Assembly: GCF_035539115.1 (NCBI RefSeq)
Contig: NZ_DATLJA010000029.1
Coordinates: 115,791-179,790, forward strand
DNA: 64,000 bases
From: Desulfitobacterium_A sp035539115
Lineage (GTDB): Bacteria; Bacillota; Desulfitobacteriia; Desulfitobacteriales; Desulfitobacteriaceae
Reading direction: 5' to 3'
The notes under the pieces are model-generated. The model ran no database searches. It saw only the letters and a program-made list of their open reading frames with translations, and had not been told where the DNA came from. Both the position numbers and the translations under genes were made by a program. This document shows, one piece after another, positions 16,574-24,964 of this stretch. The first letter of the stretch is position 1; the number at the start of each line of letters is the position of its first letter.

Positions 16574-17491
16574 ATGTATGATGTCCTCATTATTGGAGCT
16601 GGCCCAGCAGGACTGACTGCTGGAATCTATGCTGCCCGTGGTGGATTAAAGACCGGTATTATTGAAATGGGAATGCCTGGAGGGCAGGCTGCCTCAACAG
16701 AGAAAATTGAGAACTATCCAGGGTTTCCAGAAGGTATCGGCGGATATGAGCTCATGAATAACTTTCATCTTCAAGCCGAAGCCTATGGAGCTGAATTCAT
16801 TTTTGAAGAGACTCAAACGCTTGAACTCCAAGGACCAGTAAAAAGAATCGCCACGGACACAAAAATTTTGGAGGCCAAAGCGGTAATCCTAGCTGCAGGT
16901 TCAAAACCACGTCTCTTAAATGTTCCTGGGGAAAAGACCTTTCATGGTCGAGGCGTTTCCTACTGTGCGACCTGTGACGGTGCTTTCTTCAAAGGTAAAA
17001 AAATCATCGTTGTTGGCGGGGGAGATGCAGCCTTAGAAGAAGGAGCCTACCTCACTAAATTTGCCAATGAGGTAACTATTATTCATCGCCGTGCGAATTT
17101 CCGAGCCACGCAAATTGCCATCGAACGAGCTAAGAATAATCCCAAAATCAGTTTTATTTATAATGCCGTTGTCGAGGAAGTCTTAGGCTCTGAGCATGTC
17201 GAAGGAATAAGGCTTCGTGATCTTCAAGCGCAAGAAACGAAGATCTTACCTGCAAGTGGAGTCTTTATCTATATTGGAACTGAACCGAACGATAAGTTTC
17301 TCCATGGGGAACTTGAAGTTGAGGAGCGGGGTTATATTAAAACAGATAATCTTCTCCAGACAAACATCGCCGGTATCTTTGCTGCGGGTGATATCCGCGA
17401 CACTCCCTTGCGTCAAGTTGCCACTGCCGTCGGAGATGGTGCCCTTGCAGCTGTAGCAGTAGAAAAATACTTGACCCGACTTCAAAAATAG
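16574..17491 (+). CDS. trxB: Thioredoxin reductase
   Basis: A 305-residue FAD-dependent low-molecular-weight thioredoxin reductase. It has the N-terminal FAD motif GAGPAGLTAG, the redox-active CATC in GVSYCATCDGAF, the NADPH-binding VVGGGDAALEEG, and the C-terminal FAD motif GIFAAGDIRDTPLRQVATAVGDG. It passes electrons from NADPH to thioredoxin in the cytoplasm. GGGAGG at about 16557-16562 supports ATG 16574 or TTG 16571; the upstream GTG overlaps that site. A hairpin closes the gene. Confidence 0.95.
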   Translation: MYDVLIIGAGPAGLTAGIYAARGGLKTGIIEMGMPGGQAASTEKIENYPGFPEGIGGYELMNNFHLQAEAYGAEFIFEETQTLELQGPVKRIATDTKILEAKAVILAAGSKPRLLNVPGEKTFHGRGVSYCATCDGAFFKGKKIIVVGGGDAALEEGAYLTKFANEVTIIHRRANFRATQIAIERAKNNPKISFIYNAVVEEVLGSEHVEGIRLRDLQAQETKILPASGVFIYIGTEPNDKFLHGELEVEERGYIKTDNLLQTNIAGIFAAGDIRDTPLRQVATAVGDGALAAVAVEKYLTRLQK

Positions 17492-17498
17492 CTAATAA

Positions 17499-17524
17499 AA
17501 GGCGCTGTTTTCAAACAGCGCCTT
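17499..17524 (+). terminator. Hairpin terminator after trxB
   Basis: AAGGCGCTGTTT pairs with AAACAGCGCCTT, 17499-17524. The following tract (ATGCTTG) is weak in T, so efficiency is uncertain. Confidence 0.65.
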
Positions 17525-17705
17525 ATGCTTGAATGCATTCTTTAAAAAGCATAATTTCCATACCAATTTCGTGCGTATCATTCAGATATTTCAAAATCTT
17601 TGTACAACCTGCTAGAAATGCTTGTATTTTTCATAACTTTATACTATCATTTACATGTGTATTAGGAAGAAGTTCACAAGATAAAGGATAGAGGAGGGAG
17701 CTAAT

Positions 17706-18533
17706 TTGCATTTCGTAGTCTGTTTAAAGCAAGTACCGGATACTTCCGAAGTCCGGATTGATCCTGAGACGAATACGCTTATGCGTCAAGGGGTACCGTC
17801 AATTATTAATCCTTATGATGCACATGCATTAGAAGAAGCAATCCGGCTCAAGGAAAAAGTAGGTGGAAGGGTTACCCTCGTTAGCATGGGACCACCACAA
17901 GCCCTGGAAGCTTTGAAAAAAGGCATGTCCTTTGGTGCGGATAGAGCAATTCTACTCAGTGACAGAGCCTTTGGTGGCTCTGATTCGCTAGCAACGGCTT
18001 ATATCCTTTCATCAGCGATTCGTAAAATTCACGAAGAGGATCCCATTGATCTCATTTTTGCAGGTAAAGAGGCTATTGATGGAGATACCGCACAAACAGG
18101 TCCTGGAATCGCTCAACGTTTAGGTTTCCCCCAATTAACGTATTCAATTACGGTTCGTGAGCTCACGGAGACAACAATTACCGTTGAACGAAAAACAGAA
18201 GGCGGTCGTCAGGTAGTCCAAGCCCAATTACCCGCACTAATAACTGTTGAAAAAGAGCTTAACGATCTACGTTATGCTTCTTTGCCAAACATGATGAACG
18301 CTGCGAAATATGAACCAGAAATCTGGTCTGCCAAGTCCTTAGAATTTGATGCAACTCAGATGGGGCTCAAAGGATCTCCCACAAGTGTATCACGTATTTT
18401 CGCTCCTCCTGCTCGCTCTGGCGGAGAAACAATTGATGGCACAAAAGACCCAACTGGTACTGCCAAGTCTCTCGTAGAGACACTTTTTCAGCAAAATATT
18501 ATACACCCCCTAGCGAAGGGAGGACAACATTAA
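17706..18533 (+). CDS. etfB: Electron transfer flavoprotein beta subunit (EtfB/FixA)
   Basis: A 275-residue EtfB/FixA protein (VVCLKQVPDTSEVRIDPETN at the N-terminus, then SMGPPQALEALKKGMSFGADRAILLSD and FAGKEAIDGDTAQTGPGIAQ). EtfB binds a nucleotide or flavin and pairs with EtfA. The start is TTG at 17706, after GAGGAGGGAGC. It is the first gene of a four-gene etfB-etfA-fixC-fixX operon; its TAA overlaps the etfA ATG (TAATG). Such FixABCX sets couple NADH oxidation to reduction of quinone and ferredoxin by bifurcation in several lineages. Confidence 0.94.
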   Translation: MHFVVCLKQVPDTSEVRIDPETNTLMRQGVPSIINPYDAHALEEAIRLKEKVGGRVTLVSMGPPQALEALKKGMSFGADRAILLSDRAFGGSDSLATAYILSSAIRKIHEEDPIDLIFAGKEAIDGDTAQTGPGIAQRLGFPQLTYSITVRELTETTITVERKTEGGRQVVQAQLPALITVEKELNDLRYASLPNMMNAAKYEPEIWSAKSLEFDATQMGLKGSPTSVSRIFAPPARSGGETIDGTKDPTGTAKSLVETLFQQNIIHPLAKGGQH

Positions 18534-19837
18534 TGGCCGTTAATATTGACAAATCAAAATGTATTGGGTGTGGTGCCTGTACTGTCGAATGTCCAGTTGA
18601 AGCACTCGAACTCGTGGATGGAATCGTTGAAGTCAACGCAGAAAAGTGTACTAATTGTGGAAGCTGTGTCAAAGTTTGTCCAGCCGATGCCCTTAGTTTA
18701 CCAGAACAAGCTGCCAAACCTCTAGAAAAGGGCGCAGAAACCGAAGCTACCCAAGCAGTTCAAGCTTCTTCACCGGAAAACGAGATAAAAGTTCAAAAAG
18801 CGCATATTGCTCCGGTCGCCGGTGGCGATGTTTGGAGTGGCGTCTGGGTCATCGCTGAATATATGAATGGCAATATTGCCCAAGTATCTTGGGAATTACT
18901 CGGTGAGGGTCGAAAGCTCGCTGATGCCATTGGCTGTGAACTTTGCGCTGTTGTTACTGGTTATCAAGTCGATCATGTTATTTCCGAGGCGTTTGCCTAT
19001 GGAGCTGAGAAAGTCTATGCTGTAGATACCGAAATACTCAAAGACTACCGGACTGAGGCATACGCAGATGCCATTGTCGACCTCGTCCAAAAATATCAAC
19101 CGGAAATTATTCTTATGGGCGCAACCTCAATGGGACGTGATGTCTTCCCGGCAGTAGCGACCAAAATGAAGACGGGATTAACGGCTGACTGCACGGTTTT
19201 GGAAATTGACCCTGAAACTAAATTCTTAAAAATGACTCGTCCTGCCTTTGGTGGAAATATTATGGCGACAATTCTTTGTCGTACACATCGTCCACAGATG
19301 TCTACGGTTCGTCCGCGGGTTATGGCAATGCCTGAACGCGTTGAAGGACGTGAAGGGACTATTATCCGTGAGAAATTGGAGCTCAATGATAATGATTACC
19401 GTTCGAAAGTAATTGAGTTCATCGCGTCTACCGCGAAAAGTGCTTTCCTCGATAAAGCAGAAATCATAGTTGCGGTTGGTCTTGGCTTAGGTTCGAAGAA
19501 AAATATGGTGATCGTTGAAGAACTCGCTGATGCTGTTGGTGGTACAATTGCGGGCTCCCGTGGTGCAGTTGAAGCGGGTTGGATTTCGCATGATCAGCAA
19601 GTTGGGCAAACCGGGGTAACTGTCCGCCCTAAACTCTATATTGCGATCGGGATATCCGGTGCGATCCAACACTTGGTTGGGATGCAAACCTCAGATTATA
19701 TCATAGCTGTTAATAGTGATCCAGAAGCATCGATATTTAATGTTGCAAACTACGGAATCGTTGGAGACCTTTTCCAAGTGGTTCCTGCCTTAACAGCTGA
19801 ATTCAAAAACCGCCTACAGCACAGCGTGGCGAAATAA
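18533..19837 (+). CDS. etfA: Electron transfer flavoprotein alpha subunit with N-terminal ferredoxin domain (EtfA/FixB)
   Basis: A 434-residue protein. Residues 1-60 are a 2[4Fe-4S] ferredoxin (CIGCGACTVECP and CTNCGSCVKVCP), followed by a Glu/Ala-rich linker and an EtfA body. The FAD-binding C-terminal part has GSRGAVEAGWISHDQQVGQTG, VRPKLYIAIGISGAIQHLVGM and IIAVNSDPEASIF. The fused ferredoxin provides an extra electron route and is common in anaerobic Firmicutes. It overlaps etfB by 1 bp, and fixC follows after 12 nt. Confidence 0.94.
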   Translation: MAVNIDKSKCIGCGACTVECPVEALELVDGIVEVNAEKCTNCGSCVKVCPADALSLPEQAAKPLEKGAETEATQAVQASSPENEIKVQKAHIAPVAGGDVWSGVWVIAEYMNGNIAQVSWELLGEGRKLADAIGCELCAVVTGYQVDHVISEAFAYGAEKVYAVDTEILKDYRTEAYADAIVDLVQKYQPEIILMGATSMGRDVFPAVATKMKTGLTADCTVLEIDPETKFLKMTRPAFGGNIMATILCRTHRPQMSTVRPRVMAMPERVEGREGTIIREKLELNDNDYRSKVIEFIASTAKSAFLDKAEIIVAVGLGLGSKKNMVIVEELADAVGGTIAGSRGAVEAGWISHDQQVGQTGVTVRPKLYIAIGISGAIQHLVGMQTSDYIIAVNSDPEASIFNVANYGIVGDLFQVVPALTAEFKNRLQHSVAK

Positions 19838-19849
19838 GGAGGGGCATAC

Positions 19850-21142
19850 ATGGAAAACTTTGATGTGATCGTCGTTGGCGGCGGTCCTGCCGGCCTGTCT
19901 GCCGCGATTAGTGCTGCCAGAGCAGGCATGAAAACTGTAGTCATCGAACGTGGCGATTATCCTGGTACGAAAAATGTAATGGGTGGTGTTCTCTATTCCC
20001 GAGCAACAGAAGCTGTTATTCCTGAATTCTGGAAAGAAGCACCCCTTGAAAGACCAGTTATTGAACAACGTTATGGCCTATTAACCGGGAACGAGATTAT
20101 TACCGCAGCCTATCGTGATCCTCTTTGGGCTGAACCTCCCTATAATGCCCATACCGTTCTACGGGTAAAATTTGATGGCTGGCTTGCTAAAAAAGCAGAA
20201 CAAGCAGGAGTTATGATTATCCCTGAAACAGTTGTCGAAGATCTGCTTTATAAGGGAGATCTTGTTGTCGGAGTACGCACAGGACGTGCTGAAGGCGATC
20301 TGGGGGCTAAAGTTGTAATCTTGGCTGAAGGTGCTAACAATTTCGTGGCGCACAAAGCGGGGTTAGCTCAGGATCTGCAACCAGATACGGTCGCTGTTGC
20401 TGTCAAGGAAATAATTGCGCTTCCTCAGGAAAAGATAGAAGACCGTTTCTGTCTCGAACCTGGACAAGGAGCTACGATTGAATTATTTGGAGACTCCACA
20501 GACAGCATGTTGGGCACCGCTTTTATTTACACCAATCAAGATTCGCTTTCCATTGGAGTTGGCGTTATTCTTAAACAAATGATTGATAAAAAATGGACTC
20601 CTAATGACCTTTTAGAAAACCTGAAAGCGAAACCGTATGTTAAACGATTGTTGCAAGGGGGAGAAACCAAAGAATACCTTGCGCATTTACTTCCTGAAGG
20701 TGGCTATAAGGCCATGCCGAAACTGTACCGTCAAGGCGTTCTCGTTGCCGGAGACACGGCTATGCTCGTCAATGGATTAAACCGCGAAGGTTCGAATTTA
20801 GCAATGACTTCAGGTCTCATTGCCGGACAGGTAGCAGCTGAAGCTATTAAATCTGGTGATATCAGTGCCCATGGAATGAGTGTATATGAAACTCGACTTC
20901 GCGACTCGTTTGTGGTCAAGGACCTCTACAAATATCGCAATATCAATCACTTCTTTGAAAAGAATCCACACTTCTTTAAAGTTTATCCGGAAATAGTCTC
21001 AAATGCTGCTCGGACGTTCTTTAGTGCAAACGAAACACCAAAGAGTGAGGGGTTCAAGCAAATTGGCAAAATGATGTTTGAGCGGCGTTCTAAAGGCGCT
21101 ATGTTCTCAGATATCTTTGGAGCATGGAGGGCACTGAAATGA
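19850..21142 (+). CDS. fixC: FixC-type ETF-quinone oxidoreductase flavoprotein
   Basis: A 430-residue FAD-dependent dehydrogenase of the FixC/ETF-QO group. It has the N-terminal dinucleotide motif VVVGGGPAGLSAAI, then KNVMGGVLYSRA, and a later FAD contact region VLVAGDTAMLVNGLNREGSNLAMTSG, shown here only by its ends. FixC passes electrons from EtfAB toward the quinone pool with the ferredoxin-like FixX. AGGAGGGGC precedes the ATG. Its stop overlaps the fixX ATG (ATGA), as expected for a stoichiometric complex. Confidence 0.93.
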   Translation: MENFDVIVVGGGPAGLSAAISAARAGMKTVVIERGDYPGTKNVMGGVLYSRATEAVIPEFWKEAPLERPVIEQRYGLLTGNEIITAAYRDPLWAEPPYNAHTVLRVKFDGWLAKKAEQAGVMIIPETVVEDLLYKGDLVVGVRTGRAEGDLGAKVVILAEGANNFVAHKAGLAQDLQPDTVAVAVKEIIALPQEKIEDRFCLEPGQGATIELFGDSTDSMLGTAFIYTNQDSLSIGVGVILKQMIDKKWTPNDLLENLKAKPYVKRLLQGGETKEYLAHLLPEGGYKAMPKLYRQGVLVAGDTAMLVNGLNREGSNLAMTSGLIAGQVAAEAIKSGDISAHGMSVYETRLRDSFVVKDLYKYRNINHFFEKNPHFFKVYPEIVSNAARTFFSANETPKSEGFKQIGKMMFERRSKGAMFSDIFGAWRALK

Positions 21143-21417
21143 AATTAGATGATAAATTGTATTTAGTGCGCTTTAATACTGACATCCAGAATCATATTAA
21201 AATAAAAGATTCTGAAGTTTGTCTTAAATGTCAAGATAAGCCTTGTACGCGTATCTGTCCAGCTCATGTGTATGACTGGGATGAAGAAGAGAACCGGATT
21301 TCTGTGGGATATGAAGGGTGCTTAGAGTGTGGTACCTGCCGTATCGGTTGTCCTTCTGGCAATATTGCATGGCAGTATCCGCGTGGTGGCTTCGGAGTAT
21401 CCTGGAAAAACGGATGA
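21139..21417 (+). CDS. fixX: FixX ferredoxin-like protein
   Basis: A 92-residue ferredoxin-like subunit. Cysteines are in VCLKCQDKPCTRICPA and GCLECGTCRIGCPSG, with the family ending WQYPRGGFGVSWKNG. It sits at the FixC-quinone branch of the FixABCX complex. ATG 21139 overlaps the fixC stop and has GGAGGG 7-8 nt upstream; the in-frame ATG at 21124 lies before that ribosome site and is rejected. Last gene of the operon. Confidence 0.93.
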   Translation: MKLDDKLYLVRFNTDIQNHIKIKDSEVCLKCQDKPCTRICPAHVYDWDEEENRISVGYEGCLECGTCRIGCPSGNIAWQYPRGGFGVSWKNG

Positions 21418-21430
21418 TGTTATTTAAATC

Positions 21431-21470
21431 ATAAAAAAGAAGGCAGTGATTATCATTGCCTTCTTTTTTA
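21431..21470 (+). terminator. Intrinsic terminator of the etf-fix operon
   Basis: AAAAAGAAGGCA(G)TGAT pairs with ATCA(T)TGCCTTCTTTTT over 21433-21468, ending in a T6 tract directly after fixX. Confidence 0.88.
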
Positions 21471-21600
21471 TGATTTGTTTTGACAGGATACGTCTAGCCC
21501 TTTAGAATGTTAACTATACGTTCAACTTAGCATTCTTTGATATTTAAAATACCATCTGAAGTATACTTTAGTTAAGACCGGATGAGAGGAGGCGTCACTT

Positions 21601-22584
21601 ATCTATCGGCAGATTTTATCAAATCTTAGCTATGATGGCTGGAGAATTGAAACCTTAAGCTCAGGTTGGCACACCGCAATTAAAGATAACCAGGGGCTTC
21701 TTTTTTGGGTTTACCAACCCCGTCAACCTATGTTACCCCCACCTACCAATCCCGAAATTAAAAAGTGGGAAGCCTTTATTTTCTGCCCGGAAGGATTAAG
21801 ATCCCAGGATCTCAATCAACCCGTTCTCCAAAACATTCAATCCTGGTTCATAGATCTCCAAACAGGGCTAGTCTTTCCTTATCCGCCGAATCCGAAGGAA
21901 AAAACCATGGATTGGCTGCTAACTTACGTGAATCTCAACAATCAATCTCTTCCTAGAAATAGTGAGAGCTCTTGGGAAAATGAAAACTTAGATACTCCAC
22001 AATCGAAAAAATTTACGCCTTATGTTACGTCTATTTTGATTGCCCTTAATATTATTGTTTTCATCCTGATGATCCTAGCAGGTGATTCACCCGTCCAGCG
22101 TATACAAGTCTTATTTGGGGAGAACCAACGTATTCTCGTTTTATTTGGAGCAAAGGTTAATGATCTAATTCTCCAAGGACAGCTCTGGCGTCTTTTTACA
22201 AGTATGTTTATTCATATTGGTTTTTTTCATCTCGCATTCAACCTCTATGCGCTATGGGTATTAGGTACCTTTTGTGAGGAACGCTTCGGGCATCGACGCT
22301 TTCTCCTCCTTTATTTAATTAGCGGATTAGGCGGTTCGCTGTTCAGCTTCCTTTTTACAGATGCACTTTCAGCTGGAGCTTCAGGTGCCATTTTTGGTCT
22401 TCTCGGTGCCCTGATTCCGTATGCCTGGAAACAACCCCGCTTATGGAAGTCTGGGTTAGGGAAAAATCTTATTGTTATTATTGTCATTAACCTTGGACTA
22501 GGGATACTTCAACCGCAGATTGACATCTATGCTCATTTAGGTGGACTCCTCTTCGGTTTAATCATTGGATTTTTATTTCCATAA
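21601..22584 (+). CDS. Rhomboid-family intramembrane serine protease
   Basis: The C-terminal 180 residues are a rhomboid core with about six membrane helices, the catalytic Ser in AGASGAIFGLLGAL and the catalytic His in IYAHLGGLLFG; the family WRLFTSMFIHIGFFHLAFN helix precedes them. The first in-frame ATG is at 21730, but the same frame upstream reads like protein (RQILSNLSYDGWRIETLSSG). A strong GAGGAGG (21586-21592) lies 8 nt before an ATC codon at 21601, so translation probably starts there or close by from a non-standard codon. Coordinates use 21601; the 5' end is uncertain. Substrates are unknown. Confidence 0.8.
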   Translation: MYRQILSNLSYDGWRIETLSSGWHTAIKDNQGLLFWVYQPRQPMLPPPTNPEIKKWEAFIFCPEGLRSQDLNQPVLQNIQSWFIDLQTGLVFPYPPNPKEKTMDWLLTYVNLNNQSLPRNSESSWENENLDTPQSKKFTPYVTSILIALNIIVFILMILAGDSPVQRIQVLFGENQRILVLFGAKVNDLILQGQLWRLFTSMFIHIGFFHLAFNLYALWVLGTFCEERFGHRRFLLLYLISGLGGSLFSFLFTDALSAGASGAIFGLLGALIPYAWKQPRLWKSGLGKNLIVIIVINLGLGILQPQIDIYAHLGGLLFGLIIGFLFP

Positions 22585-22636
22585 AATACATCTTTAGAAA
22601 CTGCATGCTTTTACCATTCAGGGAAAAAATAGAATC

Positions 22637-22724
22637 GAAGCTCACGTTTTCTTAGCGAGGTGTTATCGAGGTAGTATTCTTGGTATCATCGATAGTTAAG
22701 AAAACTGAGCTTCTTATTTTTCTT
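22637..22724 (+). terminator. Long imperfect hairpin terminator after the rhomboid gene
   Basis: GAAGCTCACGTTTTCTTA (22637-22654) pairs with TAAGAAAACTGAGCTTC (about 22697-22713), with an internal secondary stem (TATCGA/TCGATA). It is followed by TTATTTTTCTTC. The 40-nt apical part is longer than in an ordinary terminator. Confidence 0.7.
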
Positions 22725-22806
22725 CTTTCTTCCTTCCTTCAGAACATGCTATAATTGAGTTGGATAGTGGCTTCTAGTTGCTAGATTAAATGGTATTTGA
22801 GAGAGA

Positions 22807-24867
22807 GTGGGACAAACTGTGAAGACCCCCAAAAAACGCTCACGATTTAAGGGATACTTTAGACGCGAAAAAGTTGTTTACTTATTTTTAGTTGTACTAA
22901 TCCTAGTCGTTGTCGGAAAACTGTTCAGTCTGCAAGTTGTTCAGGCATCAAACCTTAAGGCTGTCGGAATTGAACGACGTACACAAGATCAAAGCCTCCA
23001 GCCGGAACGAGGACAAATCTTGGATGCTCAAGGGCATGTGCTTGCCCAAAGTGTACCTGTCAAAGAAGTCTATGCGGACCCAAGGACTCTAAATACTTTA
23101 ATCTCCGATGGTAAGAATTATAATAAAGAAGACATTTCCATTAAACTCGGAGATATTCTTGGCTTAAAAAGCGCAGATATCCTCAACAAGCTGAATCAAG
23201 ATCTCGCTAGTGTCAGCCTTGCCCATCAGGTTGAATTAACTAAAGTCGATCAAATTCAGGCCTTAAAGATTCCTGGAGTCGGCTTTAACGATGAACAGAA
23301 ACGTGCTTATCCCATGGATACCCTTGCATCTGCTGTCTTGGGAATTGTCAATCTCTCCGGGCATGGAGCCGAAGGGCTTGAATATTACTATGATAAAGAA
23401 CTATACGGAACTCCCGGCTACGCCTCGCAGCAACAAGATTCCGGATTATCGTCCGTGTTGGAAACCCTCCATAATACTCAAACACCTCAAAAAGGAGCCG
23501 ACTTAACGTTGACCCTAGACTCGACAATTCAGTATTTAGTTGAACAACAACTTGACGATTTAGCCAAAACTACACACGCGAATCGAATCTCGATCCTCGC
23601 TATGGATCCCATGACTGGCAAAGTCTTAGCAATGGGTTCTCGCCCTAACTTTAATCCGAATGACTATAACAAAACAGACCCAGAAAACCGCAAGAATCTA
23701 AATATTAGTATGTCTTATGAACCCGGATCCACCTTCAAAATTATTACTGGTTCCGCTGCCTTGGAAGAAGGAGCGATAACCCCCGATTCAAAATTTGAGG
23801 ATCCAGGGTATTACAAAGTGGGTACACGTGTCATCACCAACTGGGACTCAGATCAAACGGTCCATGGTTGGTTGGATTTTACACAAGGCATGGAACTCTC
23901 GGATAACGTAGTTCTTTCACAAGTCGGAACGAAATTAGGTATCCCCCCTTTTTATACATATCTTAAGGCTTTTGGATTCGGGAGCAAAACAGGAATTGAT
24001 ATTGCTGGGGAAGAAAGCGGCTTACTCGTGCCCCAGAATCAAGCAAGAACGATCGATCTTGCCACCATGTCCTTCGGACAAGCGAACCTAGTTACTCCTA
24101 TTCAACTATTATCTGCCATTTCTGCAGTTGCCAATGGGGGAACCCTCAATAAACCTTACGTTGTCGATAAAATAGTATACCCGGATGGCACGGTTCAGCA
24201 AAATAAACCTGTACCCATTAGGAAAGTCATTTCGAAAACAACCGCAGACCAAATGACTGGGATTCTGGAAAAAGTAGTGAATCAAGGGACCGGGCATCTA
24301 GCCCAGATTCCCGGCATTCGCGTTGCGGGGAAAACCGGAACCGCCCAGAAAGTGGATTCCAAAACGGGTCAATATTCAACAACAGATTTCATTGCCTCAT
24401 TTACTGCCTTTGCACCAGCTGACGACCCCAAAATTGCCGTACTTATAACCATCGATACACCACGCGGGGATAGCCATCAAGGAGGTACTCTCGGCGGTCC
24501 AATAGCTAGAGCTATCATTGAAGGTGCTTTACAGCATTATGGCATTCCTGTCGCTAAAGAGACTCAAAGTGCTGTCTCTACTTTACCGGCAGGGTCGTTT
24601 ACCCGCCCTGCCCCCCAACCAGTTACTCCTGTTCGTCAACCACTGGAAGGGGAGACAATCGTTCCTGACTTAACTGGCTTAACTCTCCGTCAAGCCGGAG
24701 ATACCCTCGCCAAGTCTGAACTTCATTTTAACTTCTCGGGAACTGGTCTGGCCCAATCACAAACTCCTGCTCCTGGCCAAGTTGTTAACAAAGGCTCAAC
24801 TGTGGAGATTAAGTTTTCTCCACTTAACGATTTAACAAATCCCATGCAAGGCGAGAGTTCACCTTAA
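22807..24867 (+). CDS. Class B penicillin-binding protein with PASTA domain (SpoVD/FtsI-like)
   Basis: A 686-residue transpeptidase. It has a cytoplasmic basic start, one membrane helix (about 25-45), the PBP dimerisation region opening RGQILDAQGHVLAQS, and the transpeptidase domain with STFK, SDN and KTGTAQ active-site motifs. A single C-terminal PASTA domain (about 617-675, VPDLTGLTLRQAGDTLAKS) follows. Architecture fits SpoVD/Pbp2B, which cross-link peptidoglycan at the septum or spore cortex. GTG 22807 is used; GTG 22819 is an alternative since no strong ribosome site separates them. It stands alone, not in a dcw cluster, which favours a sporulation or accessory role. Confidence 0.88.
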   Translation: MGQTVKTPKKRSRFKGYFRREKVVYLFLVVLILVVVGKLFSLQVVQASNLKAVGIERRTQDQSLQPERGQILDAQGHVLAQSVPVKEVYADPRTLNTLISDGKNYNKEDISIKLGDILGLKSADILNKLNQDLASVSLAHQVELTKVDQIQALKIPGVGFNDEQKRAYPMDTLASAVLGIVNLSGHGAEGLEYYYDKELYGTPGYASQQQDSGLSSVLETLHNTQTPQKGADLTLTLDSTIQYLVEQQLDDLAKTTHANRISILAMDPMTGKVLAMGSRPNFNPNDYNKTDPENRKNLNISMSYEPGSTFKIITGSAALEEGAITPDSKFEDPGYYKVGTRVITNWDSDQTVHGWLDFTQGMELSDNVVLSQVGTKLGIPPFYTYLKAFGFGSKTGIDIAGEESGLLVPQNQARTIDLATMSFGQANLVTPIQLLSAISAVANGGTLNKPYVVDKIVYPDGTVQQNKPVPIRKVISKTTADQMTGILEKVVNQGTGHLAQIPGIRVAGKTGTAQKVDSKTGQYSTTDFIASFTAFAPADDPKIAVLITIDTPRGDSHQGGTLGGPIARAIIEGALQHYGIPVAKETQSAVSTLPAGSFTRPAPQPVTPVRQPLEGETIVPDLTGLTLRQAGDTLAKSELHFNFSGTGLAQSQTPAPGQVVNKGSTVEIKFSPLNDLTNPMQGESSP

Positions 24868-24964
24868 AAATACAACTTCAACGCTTGAATAGGGTATGCT
24901 AGGATAATAATTGAAGCATCAGCGGAATCATTGAAACAAGCTCAAAGAAAATGGAGGAATCAGA

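Noticed and set aside
22637..22724. Possible riboswitch or MITE upstream of the PBP gene
   Set aside because: The long stem followed by a T-tract is explained well enough as the terminator of the rhomboid gene; no second copy was seen in the window.
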